Assembly (NCBI GenBank): GCA_041568335.1
Contig: JBFFZZ010000073.1
Span: forward strand, 1-11,704
Length of the DNA stretch: 11,704 nucleotides
Direction: 5' to 3'
Source of the DNA: WVWW01 sp041568335
Lineage (GTDB): Bacteria > Acidobacteriota > Polarisedimenticolia > Polarisedimenticolales > Polarisedimenticolaceae
The notes below the pieces were generated by a model that searched no databases, was not told the DNA's origin, and saw nothing but the letters and a program-made list of their open reading frames with translations. Positions 1 through 7,541 of the stretch are shown in pieces; the stretch's first letter is position 1; each line of letters begins with the position of its first letter. Position numbers and translations under genes: made by a program.

Positions 1-785
1 AAAACGACCAGGATGACGATCCCGACGACGAGGCGGTACCAGCCGAACGGGCGCAGCGTGTGGCTCGCGACGAAACCCAACAGCCAGCGAATCGCCAGCC
101 AGGCGACGAGGAACGTGACGGCGAAGGAGATCGCCAGCGCGTAGACGTCCCCCGGCCCGAGGTGCTCGTAGTTCCGGACGAGGTCGTAGATCGTCGCCGC
201 GAACATCGTGGGGATCGCCAGGAAGAAGGAGAACTCGGTCGCGGCCTTGCGGCTCAGACCCGACCCCATCCCGCCGAGGATGGTTGCCGCGGAACGCGAG
301 AATCCGGGCCACAGGGCGAGGCACTGGGCGAAACCGACCAGCAGGCCGCGCCTCCAACCGGCGTCCTCGGCGCGTTCGACCTTGGGTGAGAGCGGCAGCG
401 CCTCGACGACGAAGATGGCGATCGCCCCGGCGATCAGGGCGAGGCCGACCGTGAACGGCGAGAACAGCTTCTCCTTGATCGTGTCGTGAAACGCGAGTCC
501 GACCAGCGCGGCGGGCAGGAACGCGAGCGCGACGGCGAACGCGAAACCGCGCGATTCCGGCTTCGCGCGCAATCCCCTTGCGGTGTCGAGCAAGCGGCCG
601 CGGAACTCCCACACGACCGCGAGGATCGCGCCGAGCTGGATGAATACGGCGAACACCTCGGACCGCTTCCCCTCGAACCCGACGAGCTCGTTGGTCAGGA
701 TCAGATGGCCGGTCGAGGAGATCGGCAGAAACTCGGTGAGCCCCTCGACGATGCCGAGGAGGATCGCGATCCACACAAGATTCAA
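1..785 (-). CDS. uppP: Undecaprenyl-diphosphatase UppP (BacA family), C-terminus cut by window edge
   Basis: UppP is an integral membrane enzyme that dephosphorylates undecaprenyl diphosphate, so the lipid carrier can be reused for peptidoglycan and other surface polymers. Reading the minus strand gives 261 codons without a stop. The N-terminal active-site motif is EGLTEFLPISSTGHL and the second is PGFSRSAATI, with LSRKAATEFSF after it; all are hallmarks of the family. Several hydrophobic helices follow, and the FGWYRLVVG segment near the edge is typical of the last helix, so only a few residues should be missing. I chose the TTG at 785-783 (MNLVWIAILLG) because it gives the usual family N-terminus; a GTG at 776-774 is the alternative. 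No ATG is suitably placed. The start lies one base beyond the stop of the upstream MMPL gene, so the two are almost certainly co-transcribed. Identity is very secure; the start codon is less so. Confidence 0.95.
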   Translation of the reverse strand, partial: MNLVWIAILLGIVEGLTEFLPISSTGHLILTNELVGFEGKRSEVFAVFIQLGAILAVVWEFRGRLLDTARGLRAKPESRGFAFAVALAFLPAALVGLAFHDTIKEKLFSPFTVGLALIAGAIAIFVVEALPLSPKVERAEDAGWRRGLLVGFAQCLALWPGFSRSAATILGGMGSGLSRKAATEFSFFLAIPTMFAATIYDLVRNYEHLGPGDVYALAISFAVTFLVAWLAIRWLLGFVASHTLRPFGWYRLVVGIVILVV

Positions 786-786
786 G

Positions 787-3339
787 TCAAGATCCCGTTT
801 CTTCGCGCGCCATGATGGCCGGTACCACGGTCAGGGCGGTGAACAGGCAGGTGATCGAGCCGAACAGCGCCACGATGCCGAAGCTACGCATCGCGGGATA
901 ACTTGCAAGGGTGAGCGTCCCGAAGCCCGCGATGTTGGTCAAAGCCGCGATCACGACGGCCTTGCCGGTTTCCAGCAGGCCGAGCTCGACCCGTCCGTGG
1001 CTGAGCGTGAACCGGTGCACCAGGTGGATGCTGTAGTCGATCCCCACGCCGAGGATCATCGTCGCCACGAACGCGTTGACGTAGTTCAAGCGGATGTCGG
1101 CCGCCTTCATCGCTCCGAGCATCAACACGACACCGCAGATCAGCTGCGCCATGGCGATCGCGGTGAGGCGCAAGCTGCGGAAGTCGATCCACAGCAGGGC
1201 GAAGACGACGATCAGACCAAGCAGCACCGCCCGCGGCGCCTCGCGCATGAAGATGTGCCGGAACTCGCGGTTGACCACGTTGGTGCCGGTCACGACGATC
1301 CCCGCCTCCTCCCCGCCGACCGCCTCGACCAATCCGGGCGGGGGCTCGCGCTTCCAGCGCTGATCCGCCAGGAACATGTAGGTCACGATGCGCACCCGGC
1401 CGGGCTCGCTCAAGACGTAACGCGAGAGCAGCCGGTCGAGCCCGCGCTGTTGTAGATCGGCGATCTTGAGCGGCTTCTCGGGCCCCAGGAAACCCGCGAG
1501 CCGGGCGCTGAAGTCGTCGTAGGCCTCGACGCGAAAGTCGTTGGCGACCAGAGCGTCGTGAAACGTCGACCGGACGCGTTCCGCGTCGAACGTCCCGCTG
1601 CGGTCCTGTTCCAGCAGGTCGAGGACCTGCCGCTGGCGTGACTCGGGCGGCAGGTAGGCCAGGATCGTGTCGTGCGACGAGACCGTCCCCTCTTCTATAA
1701 AAGGTCGCAGCCGGTCCCGGATCTTGACCGTCAGCGCCACCGCCTCGTCCTCGGTTTCCGCTTCGGCGATCGCCATCATGTAGGACAGCGAACGGCCGAA
1801 CTTGTCGGTGATCTCCTGCTGGACACGGAAGCCCTCCGAACGCTGGCTTCGTAGCGCGCGGATCGAATCGTCGAAATCGAGTCGCAGGGCGGCCGCGCCC
1901 GCCACCAGCGTCAGACCGAACACGACGATCAACGTCAGCACGCGATTCCGGGCGGCAAACGTGATCAGGTGCTCGAGCCCGAACGACTGCAGGTGTAGCT
2001 TGCTCACCGCGTCGACCCGCCGGCGCCGGACGCCCTCGTTCCACTTGATCATCGCGGGCAACAGGAAAACGATCGCCACACCGCAGAGCAGGATCCCGCT
2101 GCCGATCAGGAACCCGAGGTGACGCAGACCGATGAACTGGCTGATGCACATCGCGAAGAACGTCCCCGCGGACGTGATCGCCCCGGTGAACACCCCGAGA
2201 CCCGTCTCGCCGATCATCAGTTGGGTGGCCTCGACCAGGGTCCGGCCGTTCTGCCGCTCCTCCACGTAGCGCGCGTACATCACGATCACGAAATCGGTGC
2301 CCAGTCCCATCAGCAGCGCGGTGAAGGCGGAGGAGGCCGCGTTGAGCTGGCCGAGCGCGAAGAACGCGAGACCGAAGGTCAGCGCCTGACCGGCGAGCAG
2401 CGGGATGCTCGAGTACAACAGCGCCGCGAAACGGCGGTAACACAACCAGTACAGCGCAGCGACCGCCACCAGCGAGACAAACAGGTTCTGTTTGACGTCC
2501 TTGCGGATGTGCGCGGACTCGTCGATCGCCATCGCGTAGTGGCCGCCGTAGCGGATCTCGACGGTCGATCCCGGCTCGAGCTCCGAGTCGAGATCCTCGC
2601 GGACGATCGTCTCGACCGCCGACACGAACTTCATCAGCCGCTCGTCGAACTCGAGGTTCTGCGACGGCTGCGTCGGCTTGACCAGCATGATCAGGTTGCG
2701 ATGATCCGTCGACAGGTAATACCCGTTGGCCAGGTCGACCTGCAGGGCGCTGCGGTTGGAGACCAGCGGCTTGAGGAACAGATCGAGCAAGCCGAGCGGA
2801 TCGTTGCGTACGACGTCCTGCGAGATCGCCGCCATCGGTGTCGCCAGGGCCAGCCGGTTCTCCTGGACGCGCGCGACGATCGCCTCGTCGGTGAGCCGTG
2901 CTCCCAGCTCGGTCAGCCGCTCGGGCTCGAGGAACAGCACCGCGTTGTCGTAGAACAGGTCGATGAAACCCTCGTCGAGCGAGAAGCGGTGGTCGACGAA
3001 CTCGATCAGCTCGTCGTTGTTGTCGAACTGCTCGGCGAACGCATCGGCGTAGGTCTCGAGCTCGTCGGGCCCGGCCTCGCCCGTCGCCTCCATCAGGACC
3101 AGCAGGTAGTCGATCGAGCCGAAGTCCCGCAGGGCCTCCTTGAGGGTGTCGACCTGGACGTTGCCGACGGGGATCAGTTTCAGAAGATCGGACTCGATCT
3201 TGATCTTGGACCCCAGCCAGCTCGCCGCGATCACGAGCAGGAGGGTGACCAGGAAGACGACCTTGTAACGCTGCCGGCTGAATCGCTCGACGCGCAACAG
3301 CAGCCGGTGGCGGCTGCCGAGATCCGGGCTCGGGCCCAT
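787..3339 (-). CDS. RND superfamily exporter, MMPL/HpnN-like
   Basis: This 850-residue inner-membrane transporter has the duplicated RND layout. TM1 is at about 27-44, a large periplasmic loop covers about 45-285, TM2-6 lie within about 287-430, TM7 is at about 467-485, a second loop covers about 486-700, and TM8-12 lie within about 704-840. Each half has the signature of the fourth helix, GLGTDFVIVMYARY with D349 and GVGIDYSIHLVHRF with D768. Acidic residues here carry the proton relay in RND pumps. MMPL and HpnN relatives move lipids such as hopanoids or other hydrophobic molecules, but no hopanoid gene is present here, so the substrate is unknown. The ATG at 3339 has a GGAG eight bases upstream. 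The gene is followed after one base by uppP, suggesting an envelope-lipid role. The family call is firm; the HpnN-like reading is an inference from length and topology. Confidence 0.9.
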   Translation of the reverse strand: MGPSPDLGSRHRLLLRVERFSRQRYKVVFLVTLLLVIAASWLGSKIKIESDLLKLIPVGNVQVDTLKEALRDFGSIDYLLVLMEATGEAGPDELETYADAFAEQFDNNDELIEFVDHRFSLDEGFIDLFYDNAVLFLEPERLTELGARLTDEAIVARVQENRLALATPMAAISQDVVRNDPLGLLDLFLKPLVSNRSALQVDLANGYYLSTDHRNLIMLVKPTQPSQNLEFDERLMKFVSAVETIVREDLDSELEPGSTVEIRYGGHYAMAIDESAHIRKDVKQNLFVSLVAVAALYWLCYRRFAALLYSSIPLLAGQALTFGLAFFALGQLNAASSAFTALLMGLGTDFVIVMYARYVEERQNGRTLVEATQLMIGETGLGVFTGAITSAGTFFAMCISQFIGLRHLGFLIGSGILLCGVAIVFLLPAMIKWNEGVRRRRVDAVSKLHLQSFGLEHLITFAARNRVLTLIVVFGLTLVAGAAALRLDFDDSIRALRSQRSEGFRVQQEITDKFGRSLSYMMAIAEAETEDEAVALTVKIRDRLRPFIEEGTVSSHDTILAYLPPESRQRQVLDLLEQDRSGTFDAERVRSTFHDALVANDFRVEAYDDFSARLAGFLGPEKPLKIADLQQRGLDRLLSRYVLSEPGRVRIVTYMFLADQRWKREPPPGLVEAVGGEEAGIVVTGTNVVNREFRHIFMREAPRAVLLGLIVVFALLWIDFRSLRLTAIAMAQLICGVVLMLGAMKAADIRLNYVNAFVATMILGVGIDYSIHLVHRFTLSHGRVELGLLETGKAVVIAALTNIAGFGTLTLASYPAMRSFGIVALFGSITCLFTALTVVPAIMAREETGS

Positions 3340-3420
3340 CTCACATGCTCCGGTCCGGCCCGGATACGGGGATCGGATTCGAGACCAAGGTACCGAGTCT
3401 CCCAGAAAAGGACGGGTCGG

Positions 3421-3426
3421 ATTATA
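3421..3426 (-). promoter_or_regulatory. Possible -10 box (TATAAT) for the MMPL-uppP operon
   Basis: A perfect TATAAT reads on the minus strand about 80 bases upstream of the MMPL start. No convincing -35 hexamer is found at 16-19 bases spacing, so the call rests on the -10 match and its place in a divergent intergenic region. Confidence 0.35.
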
Positions 3427-3436
3427 GCGGTCCGCG

Positions 3437-3445
3437 TGCTATGCT
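3437..3445 (+). promoter_or_regulatory. Possible extended -10 box for rocD
   Basis: TGCTATGCT fits an extended -10 (TGn followed by TATGCT, four of six matches to TATAAT), about 85 bases before the rocD start. It sits just beside the minus-strand TATAAT, so the two would form a back-to-back divergent promoter. There is no good -35. Confidence 0.3.
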
Positions 3446-3529
3446 GGGCGTGGTTGTTTTCACAGCCCCGCTCCCCAATCCAGTCGCGTGCAAGGCGAGA
3501 GACTGGTCAAGGACGCCCGAGGAAAAAAC

Positions 3530-4756
3530 ATGGAAACGACAAACACCCGATCGAGTGCGTTTATCCGTCTGGAAGACGATTACGGCGCCAACAACTATCA
3601 CCCGCTCGACGTCGTGCTGTGCCGCGGCGAGGGCGTCTGGGTCTGGGATGTCGAGGGCAACAAGTACCTCGATTTCCTCGCCGCCTATTCGGCCGTCAAC
3701 CAGGGCCACGCGCACCCCAAGATCCGCAAGGCTCTGGTCGAGCAGTCGGAGAGGGTCACCCTGACCTCGCGCGCGTTCCGCACCGATCAGCTCGGGCCGC
3801 TGTACGAAGAAGTGCACGAGATGACCGGGTACAAGCGGATGTTGCCGATGAACTCGGGCGCCGAGGCGGTCGAGACGGCGATCAAGGCGGCGCGCAAGTG
3901 GGGCTACAAGATCAAGGGGGTCGCGGACGGCAAGGCCGAGATCCTGGTGTTCAGCGGGAACTTCCACGGGCGCACGACCACGATCGTCGGTTTCTCCGAC
4001 GAGGAGCAGTACCGGGACGGCTTCGGTCCGTTCACGCCCGGGTTCACGATGCTGCCCTACGGGGATCTCGATGCCGTGCGCGAGGCGATGAACCCCAACG
4101 TGGTCGGCGTCCTGATCGAGCCGATCCAGGGCGAGAGCGGGATCATCGTGCCGCCCGAGGGTTATCTTTCGGGCATCGCGGATCTGTGCCGCAAGCACAA
4201 CGTGCTGCTCATCACGGACGAGATCCAGTCGGGGCTGGGACGCACCGGCAAGCTGTTCGCCTTCGAGCACGAGAACGTGCGTCCGGATGTGGTGATCATC
4301 GGGAAGGCGTTGGCGGGCGGATTTTATCCCGTGTCGGCGATGCTGGCGGACGACGAGGTCATGGGCGTCTTCAACCCCGGGGATCACGGATCCACGTTCG
4401 GCGGCAACCCGTTGGGTTGCGCCGTCGCCCGCGCCGCGCTCAAGGTCCTGCGCGACGAGGGTCTGATCGAGAATTCCGCGGAGCTGGGCGCGTACTTCCT
4501 GGGCAAGCTGCGCGAGATCGACAGTCCGCTGATCAAGGAGGTCCGTGGTGTCGGTCTGTGGATCGGGCTCGAGCTGACCACCGGCGCGCGCCCCTTCTGC
4601 GAAGCGCTCCAGCACAAGGGGTTGCTGTGCAAGGAAACCCACGAGAACACGATCCGTTTCGCGCCTCCGCTCAACATCACGCGTGAGGATTTGGACTGGG
4701 CCTTCGAGCGCGTCGTCGAGTTGTTCGACGCACCGCCGGCTAGGAGTTCACCTTGA
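3530..4756 (+). CDS. rocD: Ornithine aminotransferase (ornithine--oxo-acid transaminase)
   Basis: This PLP enzyme moves the delta-amino group of ornithine to 2-oxoglutarate, giving glutamate-5-semialdehyde and glutamate, in arginine/ornithine breakdown or proline synthesis. The product is a class-III aminotransferase of 408 residues, close to bacterial RocD length. Visible landmarks are YGANNYHPL (Y23, matching human Y55), AAYSAVNQGH (Y53, matching human Y85), the cofactor-binding SGAE at 109-112, GES (E202, matching human E235), TDEIQSGLGRTG with D230, GKALAGG with PLP-lysine K259, and TIRFAPPL with R376 (matching human R413). The two tyrosines and the E/R switch pair separate ornithine aminotransferase from acetylornithine and GABA aminotransferases. 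I chose the ATG at 3530 because GAGG lies seven bases upstream; a GTG at 3488 would add 14 unconserved residues. The stop overlaps the start of the next gene. Confidence 0.96.
   Translation: METTNTRSSAFIRLEDDYGANNYHPLDVVLCRGEGVWVWDVEGNKYLDFLAAYSAVNQGHAHPKIRKALVEQSERVTLTSRAFRTDQLGPLYEEVHEMTGYKRMLPMNSGAEAVETAIKAARKWGYKIKGVADGKAEILVFSGNFHGRTTTIVGFSDEEQYRDGFGPFTPGFTMLPYGDLDAVREAMNPNVVGVLIEPIQGESGIIVPPEGYLSGIADLCRKHNVLLITDEIQSGLGRTGKLFAFEHENVRPDVVIIGKALAGGFYPVSAMLADDEVMGVFNPGDHGSTFGGNPLGCAVARAALKVLRDEGLIENSAELGAYFLGKLREIDSPLIKEVRGVGLWIGLELTTGARPFCEALQHKGLLCKETHENTIRFAPPLNITREDLDWAFERVVELFDAPPARSSP
4741..4755 (+). promoter_or_regulatory. Ribosome binding site and TTG start coupling rocD to the next gene
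   Basis: TAGGAG at 4741-4746, inside the last codons of rocD, is spaced six bases from a TTG start at 4753-4755. That start shares two bases with the rocD TGA stop (TTGA). This arrangement supports the TTG start and translational coupling. Confidence 0.6.
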
Positions 4757-5208
4757 GCCGCAAGTACCGGCAGCAGGGCTACCAGGATTCCGATCGTGAC
4801 GACGATCGTGGTGGCGGTCGCTCGGAAGCCCCACGCCGCGAGCTGACGCGTGAGGAACGGATTCAGAAGAAGTCCCTGCGTCACGCGATCGATCGCGAGG
4901 CGAACGAGGTCATTCGCTGCCCCAACTGCGGACGCAACGGCGACGGGGCGATCCAGTTCGACACCCGCTGCGCCCATTGCGCCGCACCGCTGCGATGCTG
5001 CCGGACCTGCAAGCAGTTCGACACCGGCGCCCGTTTCCAGTGCCGGGCACCCATCGAGACGGCGATCGGCGACAAGAACAAGGCCAATCGCTGCACGCAT
5101 TACGCGCCGCGGCTGGTGCTCGACGTCACCGGGCGTCGCAGTCGGAAGGGTCGCAACGGCGGCGGCAGCGACCCCCGCTCGCAGTTCGAAAACCTGTTCA
5201 AGCGCTAG
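4753..5208 (+). CDS. Conserved Cys-rich zinc-ribbon protein of unknown function
   Basis: A 151-residue hydrophilic protein with a charged, probably disordered N-terminus (about 1-45, rich in Arg and Asp) and a basic Gly/Arg tail (about 127-141). Its centre holds nine cysteines. CPNCG (C56, C59) and CAHC (C73, C76) form a classical four-cysteine zinc ribbon. A second block follows with CCRTCKQF (C82, C83, C86), FQCRAPI (C97) and NRCTHYAPR (C114), which could hold another metal. No catalytic motif, signal peptide or membrane segment is visible. The TTG start is backed by TAGGAG six bases upstream and by overlap with the rocD stop, so it is expressed with rocD. Roles in RNA or DNA binding, or as a small regulator or assembly factor, are possible but unproven. 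The coding call is firm because the Cys spacing is too ordered for a chance frame. Confidence 0.78.
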   Translation: MSRKYRQQGYQDSDRDDDRGGGRSEAPRRELTREERIQKKSLRHAIDREANEVIRCPNCGRNGDGAIQFDTRCAHCAAPLRCCRTCKQFDTGARFQCRAPIETAIGDKNKANRCTHYAPRLVLDVTGRRSRKGRNGGGSDPRSQFENLFKR

Positions 5209-5250
5209 CCTCTTCGTCCAGTTTGGTTGATTTTCCGGCATTTCTCCGGG

Positions 5251-5279
5251 TTGTCCCCCGCTCGGGCGGGACCTATATT
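5251..5279 (+). promoter_or_regulatory. Sigma-70-type promoter for the DUF4845-like gene
   Basis: A -35 TTGTCC at 5251-5256 and a -10 TATATT at 5274-5279 are separated by exactly 17 bases. They match the consensus at four of six and five of six positions. The predicted start of transcription lies about 55 bases before the ATG at 5341. The spacer holds a GC-rich inverted repeat (CCCGC/GCGGG), which might instead be, or also act as, a terminator stem for the upstream gene. Confidence 0.55.
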
Positions 5280-5340
5280 TTCCTGACAGCAGGGGTCTGC
5301 AGCCGGCGGTGAGAGGACCGCTCGGACAGGAGCGAACGAG

Positions 5341-5706
5341 ATGAAGCGTCGGAACGGACAACGAGGGGAAGGCCGTGTCGGCCTGGCCGTCGCGATCGTG
5401 GTCGTCGGGGTCGCCGCATTCGTGGGCCTCAAGATCATCCCGGTCCGCGTCGCCGCCTACGAGTTCAAGGACATCCTGCGCGAAGAGGCGCGCTACGGCG
5501 CCGTGCGCAACTCGGACAAGGAAGTTCACAAGCGCATCATGGACCAGGCCGCCGAGATGGACATCCCGCTGCTGAACAAGAACCTGATCGTCAAGCGCAA
5601 CGTCAGCGAGATCACGATCTCGGCAAAGTACGAGCAGAAGATCGACCTGAAGCTCACGACCTACACGTTCAAGTTCGATCACAAGGCGACGGCGCCGCTT
5701 TTTTAG
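5341..5706 (+). CDS. Small one-TM membrane protein, DUF4845-like
   Basis: A 121-residue protein with a short basic N-terminus (KRRNGQRGEGR), one membrane helix at about 14-31 and then a soluble domain of about 90 residues. The soluble part has a helical stretch (about 40-73) followed by beta-like segments (ITISAKYEQKIDLKL, then TFKFDHK). The pattern of a glycine-flanked pilin-like helix, a LKIIPV/YEF link and a C-terminal beta section resembles the DUF4845 family, whose function is unknown. The basic N-terminus suggests N-in topology, with the soluble part outside the inner membrane. AGGAG at 5328-5332 is eight bases before the ATG, and a good promoter precedes the gene, so it is probably a separate transcription unit. 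It converges on hutI with only three bases between the stops. The family label is from memory of sequence pattern, not a search. Confidence 0.75.
   Translation: MKRRNGQRGEGRVGLAVAIVVVGVAAFVGLKIIPVRVAAYEFKDILREEARYGAVRNSDKEVHKRIMDQAAEMDIPLLNKNLIVKRNVSEITISAKYEQKIDLKLTTYTFKFDHKATAPLF
5685..5704 (+). terminator. Possible short intrinsic terminator at the 3' end of the DUF4845-like gene
   Basis: A four-base-pair GGCG/CGCC stem with an ACGG loop is followed, two bases on, by six T residues (5699-5704). It lies inside the last codons because the converging genes leave only three bases between them. The stem is short, so efficiency is doubtful. Confidence 0.3.
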
Positions 5707-5709
5707 GGG

Positions 5710-6957
5710 CTAGCCGATCACCTTCCCCGCGGCGATCACGTGCTTGATCGCCGGTGTCCCGAAGCGATAAACCAGGTGGTAGCGGTTGGGCACGTCGTGC
5801 ACGACCAGGTCGGCGCGCTTGCCCGCCTCGATCGTCCCGGTCACGCTCCCCCGCCCCAGCGCGCACGCGGCGTTGAGCGTGGCGGCGGTGATCGCCTCGT
5901 CGACCGTCAGCCGGGCGTTCAAACAGGCGAACCAGAGCGCCGCGCTCATCGAGTCGCAGGGGCAGGAGCCGGGGTTGAAATCGGTGGCCACGACGACGGG
6001 CACGCCCGCGTCGACGAGCCGGCGGCCGGGCGGTGGCGTGTCGCTCATCAGGAAGAACGTCGCGGCCGGCAGCAGCACGCCGCACGTCCCGGCTCGCGCC
6101 AGCGCCTCGATCCCCTCGTCCGAAGAGAATTCGAGGTGGTCGGCGGAAGCCGCGCCGAGCTCCGCGGCCAGCGCCGCGGCGCCGTCGTCGTTCAGCTGGT
6201 CCGCGTGTAGACGAACCCCCATGCCGCGGCCCCGCGCGGCCTCGAGCACCTGCCGCGCTTCCTCGAGATCGAACGCGTGGGCGTCGACGAAAGCGTCGGC
6301 ATACTCGGCGAGGCCGGCAGCGGCGACCTGCGGCAACATCGTGTCGATCAGCAAGCGGACGTAGGCCGTACGGTCCTGCTTGTATTCACGCGGGACGGTG
6401 TGGGCGCCGAGGAACGTCGGCACGAGGTCGACGGGGTGACCCCGGGCGGCGTCGCGCAGCGCGTGGAGCTGCTTCAGCTCGGCGTCGGGCTCCAGACCAT
6501 AACCGCTCTTGGCCTCGACGGTGGTCGTACCCAGCCGGACGAGCCGGTCGAGCCGCTCCCGCACGACGTTGGTCAACTCGTCACGACCCGCCTCGCGTGT
6601 CCGGTCGACGGTGCAGAGGATGCCGCCGCCGCGGGCGGCGATCTCCGAGTAGGTCGCGCCGCGAAGCCGCTCGTCGAACTCCTGCTCGCGCCAGCCGGCG
6701 AACGGCAGGTGCGTGTGCGCGTCGACGAACCCGGGGAGCAGCGTTCCGCCACCGGCATCGAGGGTCCGGCCGTCGTGCTCGACGGCCTGATCGACTTCCC
6801 GACGGGGCCCGACCCAGACGATCTTGCCCTCGCGACACGCCACGGCCGCGTCTTCGATGACGGAGAGGCGGCCGAGATCACCAGCGGCGTGGGGGGTGTC
6901 GCCGAGCGGCGTTGCGAGTTCCGAGATGCCGACGATCCGCAGGTCGGCGCGGATCAT
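5710..6957 (-). CDS. hutI: Imidazolonepropionase
   Basis: HutI opens the ring of 4-imidazolone-5-propionate to give N-formimino-L-glutamate, the third step of histidine breakdown. The 415-residue product has the amidohydrolase composite domain and TIM barrel and is of normal family length. Metal ligands are visible as DAHTHL (H81, H83), LHADQ (H251) and ATDFNPG (D326), matching H80, H82, H249 and D324 of the B. subtilis enzyme. Other family landmarks are GGGILCTV, EAKSGYGL at 148-155, TFLGAH with H186, SADHLE with H274 and a C-terminal RADLVVHD. The ATG at 6957 overlaps the stop of the upstream DivIVA-like gene by four bases (ATGA), so it is probably translated by coupling; no strong Shine-Dalgarno is seen. 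No hutH, hutU or hutG is in the window, so any other histidine-utilisation genes lie elsewhere. Confidence 0.97.
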   Translation of the reverse strand: MIRADLRIVGISELATPLGDTPHAAGDLGRLSVIEDAAVACREGKIVWVGPRREVDQAVEHDGRTLDAGGGTLLPGFVDAHTHLPFAGWREQEFDERLRGATYSEIAARGGGILCTVDRTREAGRDELTNVVRERLDRLVRLGTTTVEAKSGYGLEPDAELKQLHALRDAARGHPVDLVPTFLGAHTVPREYKQDRTAYVRLLIDTMLPQVAAAGLAEYADAFVDAHAFDLEEARQVLEAARGRGMGVRLHADQLNDDGAAALAAELGAASADHLEFSSDEGIEALARAGTCGVLLPAATFFLMSDTPPPGRRLVDAGVPVVVATDFNPGSCPCDSMSAALWFACLNARLTVDEAITAATLNAACALGRGSVTGTIEAGKRADLVVHDVPNRYHLVYRFGTPAIKHVIAAGKVIG

Positions 6958-7478
6958 CCGATATCGAGCCCCGCGATATCGGCGCCCGGCCGGATCGGAC
7001 GGACGTTGGAGGGCGCGGACTCGCGCAGCGCGCGGCGCTGCTCGAGCATCTTGAGGTGCTCTTCGATCGTGGCCTCGAGCCGTTTCTCGAACAGGTCGCG
7101 GTCGAGCTTGGCGCGCGAGATCTCGGCCTCGAGCCGGGCCAGCTGATCCTGCGTTTCCTGCAGCGTGCGCTCGGCGCGGATGCGCGCCTCGTGGATCAGC
7201 TGGTCGGCCTGGATCTGCGTCCGTTCCTTGAGCTCCTCGGACATCTTCTGGGCGGTGACCAGCGTCTCCTGCAGCGTCTTCTCACGCTCGGCGTGGCCCT
7301 GGACATCCTTGCGGAGGCGGCCGTTCTCTTCCATGAGCTTGGCGTTCTCGAGGTTGAGCCGCTCGATCTCCTCGGCCACCGAGCGCAGGTAGAGCGTCAC
7401 TTCCTCGGGGTCGAATCCACGAACCTTGCGGTTGAACTTCTGGCCCTCGACGTCCCTGGCCGTGATGCGTTCAGACAT
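6954..7478 (-). CDS. DivIVA-domain coiled-coil protein
   Basis: A 174-residue cytoplasmic protein. Residues 5-31 match the DivIVA N-terminal domain (ITARDVEGQKFNRK, then VRGFDPEEVTLYL). In B. subtilis DivIVA a Phe-Arg pair at the tip of the crossed loops inserts into the membrane; here the same place reads V19-R20. From about 33 to 150 the sequence is a continuous heptad-like coiled coil rich in Glu, Leu, Arg and Gln, followed by a short Pro/Gly-rich tail. DivIVA relatives mark curved membrane at division sites or poles and recruit growth, division or chromosome-anchoring proteins. I chose the ATG at 7478 because GGGGAGG lies about seven bases upstream and the family N-terminus starts there; the frame stays open 99 bases further but that part looks like untranslated leader. 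The gene overlaps hutI by four bases. The domain call is good; a role in this cell is inferred. Confidence 0.87.
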   Translation of the reverse strand: MSERITARDVEGQKFNRKVRGFDPEEVTLYLRSVAEEIERLNLENAKLMEENGRLRKDVQGHAEREKTLQETLVTAQKMSEELKERTQIQADQLIHEARIRAERTLQETQDQLARLEAEISRAKLDRDLFEKRLEATIEEHLKMLEQRRALRESAPSNVRPIRPGADIAGLDIG

Positions 7479-7528
7479 GCCGGATCCTCCCCTGTGACGA
7501 AATCGGGGCAAAACATAAGGTCGCCGGG

Positions 7529-7541
7529 TTTGCTTTGCAAA
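7529..7541. repeat. Small perfect inverted repeat in the DivIVA-like gene leader
   Basis: TTTGC and GCAAA flank a three-base loop, about 50 bases before the DivIVA-like start. It could form a weak hairpin in the leader RNA or be an operator half-site pair. There is nothing else to support a function. Confidence 0.25.

Noticed and set aside
3488..3529. A GTG start for rocD 14 codons upstream
   Set aside because: The ATG at 3530 has a well-spaced GAGG, and the extra residues do not match the family.
3422..4642. A 406-residue minus-strand open frame opposite rocD
   Set aside because: rocD is conserved end to end with all catalytic residues, and the mirror frame shows no known motifs.
2119..4686. 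An 855-residue open frame on the plus strand, partly antisense to the MMPL gene and then out of frame across rocD
   Set aside because: The frame is rich in Arg, Gln, Asp, Gly and Glu with no recognisable domain, and both overlapped genes are certain. Long empty frames are expected opposite high-GC coding DNA.
5256..5270. The CCCGC/GCGGG repeat as a clear Rho-independent terminator for the zinc-ribbon gene
   Set aside because: It lies exactly between a well-spaced -35 and -10, and the following T run is interrupted. The promoter reading is stronger, though the repeat may do both.
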